Assembly (NCBI GenBank): GCA_017504325.1
Contig: JAFVRL010000088.1
Location: forward strand, 1 to 8,217
Length of the DNA: 8,217 bases
Source of the DNA: Lentisphaeria bacterium
GTDB lineage: Bacteria > Verrucomicrobiota > Lentisphaeria > Victivallales > UBA1829
Direction of reading: 5' to 3'
The position numbers were made by a program, and so were the translations under genes. The notes beneath the pieces were generated by a model. That model did no database searches. It was not told the DNA's origin and saw only the letters and a program-made list of their open reading frames with translations. Positions 7,211 through 8,217 of the stretch are shown one piece after another; the first letter of the stretch is position 1, and each line of letters opens with the position of its first letter.

Positions 7211-7702
7211 ATGGCTGTGACCAGCGTAAAATTCGGCAGTAAATTCATCCGGACAGGAGGCAGTGTTTCTTTTCAGGAGCGCAGCGTTCATCCTTCCGAC
7301 TTCACCTTTGAAAGAATCATTGAGGATTATGCCGGGCAATGGGCAAAAGGAGAAGAGGCATTTTTTCTGAAATATCCCTTCTGGCAGGAATTTGCAGATT
7401 GCTTTGTGATGCGGCGGGCGATCATCCAGATCAACGGTACCCAGAAATGTCTTACCGCAAGTTTCAAAGCAGATGAGCTGGAAGAACATCTTTATCCCGG
7501 TTTTGTCTCTCTTAAAAACTTTGCCATTCCCGGTTTTGACCGCAGCAGCATCCCCAAGGGCAGTTATCAGTTGAAAAGTCTGGATTTCCGGGATCAGGGA
7601 GACACCTTTACCATTGTAAACATTTCCTATGTCCAGTACTGTCCCTGGGAACTTATCCAGATAGATCCGCTTGTTCCCGATCCCGCCGGAGGTGTGTTTT
7701 GA
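7211..7702 (+). CDS. Uncharacterised 163-aa protein, first gene of a divergent operon
   Basis: I do not recognise the family. The start is secure: AAGGAG stands 4 bp before ATG. The protein has no signal peptide and no membrane segment, so it is probably soluble and cytoplasmic. It is rich in aromatic residues (FFLKYPFWQEF at 51-61; YVQYCPWELIQ at 140-150) and seems to alternate short strands and loops, with a compact pattern SLDFRDQGDTFTIVNISY (123-140) that reads like adjacent beta-strands. It has three cysteines (64, 80, 144) in no metal-binding spacing, and a proline-rich tail ending DPLVPDPAGGVF. The next gene overlaps its stop by 3 bases, so the two products are probably made in fixed proportion and may work together. 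A phage virion or assembly protein would fit the size and tight packing, but nothing in the sequence proves that. Confidence 0.8.
   Translation: MAVTSVKFGSKFIRTGGSVSFQERSVHPSDFTFERIIEDYAGQWAKGEEAFFLKYPFWQEFADCFVMRRAIIQINGTQKCLTASFKADELEEHLYPGFVSLKNFAIPGFDRSSIPKGSYQLKSLDFRDQGDTFTIVNISYVQYCPWELIQIDPLVPDPAGGVF
7688..7692 (+). promoter_or_regulatory. Ribosome binding site that sets a TTG start
   Basis: GGAGG lies inside the end of the 163-aa gene and ends 6 bp before TTG 7699. It is the reason for choosing TTG; the first in-frame ATG (7876) is 59 codons later and lacks comparable context. Confidence 0.75.
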
Positions 7703-8217
7703 ACGATCTTGTCTGGTTGAAAAAAGAGAGCTGGCAGCATTTGCAGGATCTCCTGAAAAATATCCAGCTGCGTCACAATCCCGCCATCGCCAGAGCGGCA
7801 GTACATTATACCGGTACAGGCAGCAATTCCAGGATCTTTCTGGATATTCCGGAAAAACTGTGCCGCTATGACGGAATGTTCAAAGTCATTCAGAAAGAAG
7901 AGGATCGCGTCACCATTTTCGATCCCTTTGATCCGGAAGGTGTTTCTGCCGGCTATGCTTATATCAACGGGGAATATAAAGAGATCCTTTCAGAAAGAGT
8001 GTTTCTGGATGAAGAAAAACTTTCTGACAATACCATGCTGCTTCCGGATGGAACCTGTATTGAAGTAAAGGAAGGGTATATCTCCCTTGCTCTGGATCCG
8101 GAAGGAAAGACCTTTTTTGCCCTGACTCCGGAACTGCGCAAAAGGATCTATACCGGGGAATTTGCGGTGGAATATAATCACAAAGAAGATAAAATAGTGA
8201 TCGTGGACGGCAGTGAT
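7699..8217 (+). CDS. Uncharacterised protein with TTG start, translationally coupled, partial
   Basis: The frame is open from TTG 7699 to the right edge (173 codons), so the C-terminus is missing. The TTG overlaps the preceding stop (TTGA), and GGAGG precedes it by 6 bp; coupled translation is likely. The N-terminus (about 1-24, VWLKKESWQHLQDLLKNIQL) looks like an amphipathic helix. The rest appears beta-rich and acidic: FDPFDPEGVSAGYAYINGEY (74-93), MLLPDGTCIEVKEGYISLAL (113-132), YTGEFAVEYNHKEDKIVIVDG (151-171). Such alternation of strands and turns is common in beta-sandwich, repeat or phage-appendage proteins, but no known family is recognised. No signal peptide or membrane segment is visible in the part present. 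Codon choice and frequent CCGG resemble the neighbours, so there is no compositional sign of recent import. Function unknown; probably a partner of the upstream 163-aa protein. Confidence 0.75.
   Translation, partial: MNDLVWLKKESWQHLQDLLKNIQLRHNPAIARAAVHYTGTGSNSRIFLDIPEKLCRYDGMFKVIQKEEDRVTIFDPFDPEGVSAGYAYINGEYKEILSERVFLDEEKLSDNTMLLPDGTCIEVKEGYISLALDPEGKTFFALTPELRKRIYTGEFAVEYNHKEDKIVIVDGSD

Noticed and set aside
6926..7489. A 187-codon minus-strand open frame covering the divergent region
   Set aside because: It overlaps the start of hrpA, its promoter and most of the well-supported 163-aa gene on the other strand. The protein has no recognisable features.
1..8217. Mobile element, CRISPR, tRNA or rRNA
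   Set aside because: I saw no transposase or integrase, no regularly spaced repeats, no long terminal inverted repeats and no tRNA or rRNA signature on either strand.

Overview
The window looks like chromosomal DNA of a Gram-negative-type bacterium of moderate GC (about 45-50% by eye). The main clue is a family 9 glycosyltransferase (heptosyltransferase type), which points to lipopolysaccharide or another surface glycan. A full-length HrpA helicase, an AraC-type regulator and an M55 peptidase fit a host-associated member of groups such as Lentisphaerota/Verrucomicrobiota. That placement is a low-confidence guess. No tRNA, rRNA, insertion sequence, integrase or CRISPR array is visible.

Layout. 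Four genes run leftward (minus strand) from about 7035 to the left edge. Transcription starts at a good sigma70 promoter (-35 TTGCCA, -10 TATATT) that carries a perfect 15-bp palindrome. The first gene is a 1321-aa HrpA-type RNA helicase, followed after 20 bp by an AraC-family regulator with an N-terminal cupin-like half. A second promoter (TTGAAA, 16 bp, extended -10 TATAAT) lies in the 100-bp gap after the regulator. It reads into a zinc D-aminopeptidase of the DppA/M55 family, then after 24 bp into a glycosyltransferase cut by the left window edge. That last gene is the most notable of the four: a complete GT9 domain is joined in frame to the start of a GT2 domain.

To the right of the helicase promoter, and divergent from it, a plus-strand operon begins at 7211. 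It holds two proteins that I cannot assign to a family. The second starts at a TTG that overlaps the stop of the first (TTGA) behind a GGAGG ribosome site, so the two are probably translationally coupled. The second gene runs off the right edge. The tight packing is phage-like, but no phage hallmark gene is present.

Working together: the peptidase and the glycosyltransferase are plausibly one envelope-related transcription unit (peptide trimming or recycling plus surface-glycan assembly), and the AraC protein encoded just upstream may control their promoter. The helicase is most likely a housekeeping RNA or ribosome factor that shares an operon with the regulator. Across the window the tetramer CCGG, especially as TTCCGG/CCGGAA, is strikingly frequent.
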